From Heyndrickxia ginsengihumi (lineage in GTDB: Bacteria > Bacillota > Bacilli > Bacillales > Bacillaceae_C): a stretch of DNA of 64,000 nucleotides. Below are positions 62,943-64,000 of this stretch, piece after piece (the stretch's first letter is position 1; every line of letters starts with the position of its first letter). The notes below the pieces were generated by a model that was not told the origin of the DNA, did no database searches, and saw only the letters and a list, made by a program, of their open reading frames with translations. The DNA is taken from positions 62,001 to 126,000 of the forward strand of contig NZ_JAAIWK010000001.1 of assembly GCF_011008565.1 (NCBI RefSeq), read 5' to 3'. The position numbers and the translations under genes were made by a program.

Positions 62943-64000
62943 TTAGTAGACCACTTCCCAATTATGGTCTATAGTTGCTTTTACAATTTTTCTTTTCAAA
63001 ATATAATTGGCAATCAACTCTGATACATCAATTTGGATATCTTTGATGACAGGCTTGCCCTTATACATAAAATAGTTGCCACCGCCACCTGCTCGATAAT
63101 TATTCATTACAACATCGTATTCCATTTCCGGATCTATTGGTTTTCCCTTATAATCCAATTTCATAATCCGCTCTCCAAACGGCTTCGATACATCAATAAT
63201 GTACTCAATTCCTTCCCACATATCATAATTGAAATGCTGCGGCTTCGGATTTGTAAAAGCAGGATTTACTTCGATGTTATTACCATTATACTCTTTAAAA
63301 TAGGTTGCAGATCGTTCCAACGCCTCTTTAATATCTTTTCCAGTGATTCTAATTACTTTCAATGTATTAGGGTACATGTAATTTGACACAACATCACGCA
63401 TTGTTACATGTTTTGGGAATCCTAAAGATTTATTATCAAATAAGGCTGTATTGGATATGTCAACACCAGCAGCATCCATTTGTACTTGATTAATAAATTC
63501 AATAAGCGCATTATCCTTTGTCCGGACTTCCATAGGATCGTTCACAACCATGTCCCCATCAATTTCACCAATTGGCTGATCTAGCCATGTTTGAGTCTCT
63601 TCTTCATAAGCTTGTACAGTCGCAAGAATTTCCTCATCTGCCTTTACATGCTCGACAGATAGTATTTCAGACATTTTTTCCGTGCAAGTCCAGTGCCCGT
63701 GCTCTCTTTTTAATTGTAATTTGACCTTTCCTAATACAATTCCTTTATTACCAGGCTGTACAACTAAAACACCATGAATTTGTTTTCCTGAAATTAGTCG
63801 ATGCTGATGCCCTGTCAGCAGAACATCAATGCCCTCTACTTTTTGACATAGCTCATATCCTTGGTTCTCCCCTGTTAATACTTCAGTTGGCTTACCACTA
63901 TCAAGATCTCTTTCGAAGCCGCCATGATACGAAACAATGACAATATCGACTTTTTCCTTTTCACGTAAAAATGGCACCCATTTTTTTGCAACTGTTACTG
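62943..64000 (-). CDS. yunD: Bifunctional metallophosphatase/5'-nucleotidase (YunD-like), partial
   Basis: The right edge cuts this gene; the visible 352 residues are the C-terminal part of a ~460 aa protein. The calcineurin-type catalytic domain end is seen (IVSYHGGFERDLD and LLTGHQHRLISGK, metal His in GHQHR), then the 5'-nucleotidase C domain (about 140 to the end: NTALFDNKSLGFPKHVTMRD, LKVIRITGKDIKEALERSA, NYRAGGGGNYFMYK). No signal peptide can be judged. The frame stays open to base 64000 (VTVAKKWVPFLREK), so the GTG at 63977 is not the start. Homologous to B. subtilis YunD; exact nucleotide substrate unknown. Confidence 0.88.
   Translation of the reverse strand, partial: VTVAKKWVPFLREKEKVDIVIVSYHGGFERDLDSGKPTEVLTGENQGYELCQKVEGIDVLLTGHQHRLISGKQIHGVLVVQPGNKGIVLGKVKLQLKREHGHWTCTEKMSEILSVEHVKADEEILATVQAYEEETQTWLDQPIGEIDGDMVVNDPMEVRTKDNALIEFINQVQMDAAGVDISNTALFDNKSLGFPKHVTMRDVVSNYMYPNTLKVIRITGKDIKEALERSATYFKEYNGNNIEVNPAFTNPKPQHFNYDMWEGIEYIIDVSKPFGERIMKLDYKGKPIDPEMEYDVVMNNYRAGGGGNYFMYKGKPVIKDIQIDVSELIANYILKRKIVKATIDHNWEVVY

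Overview
The window comes from an aerobic, endospore-forming, AT-rich Firmicute of the family Bacillaceae. The evidence is gene content and order: fbaA, spo0F, ywjG, pyrG, rpoE, fadF, ywjE, argS, ywiB, speB/speE, pbpG, ywhD/ywhC/ywhB, ywgA, ywfO, rsfA, lipL, pta, hemQ, gerQ, ywdK/ywdI, ung and pdxK follow the Bacillus subtilis 320-335 degree region in the same general order, with lineage-specific insertions. Sporulation genes (spo0F, a YaaH/SleL-type cortex hydrolase, pbpG, rsfA, gerQ) and a chromosomal parS site (42207-42222) agree with an origin-proximal Bacillus chromosome. I do not assign a species. I see no rRNA, tRNA, CRISPR array or prophage.

Layout. 1-6.6 kb: glycolytic aldolase, the phosphorelay protein Spo0F, CTP synthase with its GGGC-start attenuator, and RNA polymerase delta. 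6.9-13.8 kb: a fatty-acid beta-oxidation cluster (two acyl-CoA dehydrogenases, hydroxyacyl-CoA dehydrogenase, thiolase, membrane Fe-S oxidoreductase FadF) read leftward from a promoter that carries a near-perfect FadR operator. 14-17.6 kb: a cobalamin/corrinoid ABC importer behind a B12 riboswitch; its ATPase carries an eroded CbiZ-like tail. 17.8-25.7 kb: cardiolipin synthase, ArgS, polyamine genes and sporulation PBP. 25.9-31.3 kb: mannitol operon mtlA-mtlR-mtlD with a cre and a candidate MtlR operator. 31.4-42 kb: Bacillus core genes (proteases, HD phosphohydrolase, K+ channel, LipL, Pta, HemQ, GerQ).

42.2-47.1 kb: a complete salvage operon for the thiamin pyrimidine: TPP riboswitch, YlmB deformylase, TenA, then the ThiZ/ThiX/ThiY importer. 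The kinase PdxK (ThiD family) and Ung follow. 49-50.2 kb: yojF and the bacillithiol deacetylase bshB2. 50.3-52.3 kb is the accessory spot. A group IIC intron of the Oceanobacillus iheyensis type has kept domain I and domains V/VI, but its middle (D2-D4 and the start of the reverse transcriptase) is replaced by a small HTH gene whose start lies in a structured leader and whose frame is broken, or bridged, at an A8 run. The intron sits just behind the terminator of a HAD phosphatase gene, the usual target type for IIC introns.

52.3-64 kb: HAD phosphatase, RecQ, a sugar-type module (TIM-barrel isomerase-like protein, MFS transporter, RpiR regulator) interrupted by a secreted alkaline phosphatase with a candidate Pho box, a secreted alpha/beta hydrolase, a coiled-coil mini-protein, a LytTR regulator without receiver domain, a YbaK deacylase, and a 5'-nucleotidase that runs off the right edge.

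Several starts were moved from the longest reading frame to the codon that has a ribosome-binding site (TTG starts for the SleL-like gene, rpoE and gerQ; GTG for pyrG, ylmB, yojF and the alpha/beta hydrolase). The best leads are the intron/HTH mosaic, the parS site inside a terminator, the BtuD-CbiZ-like fusion, and a family of terminators sharing a GTCAGAC/GTCTGAC core. No wholly new multi-gene system is evident; most of the window is conserved Bacillus backbone.
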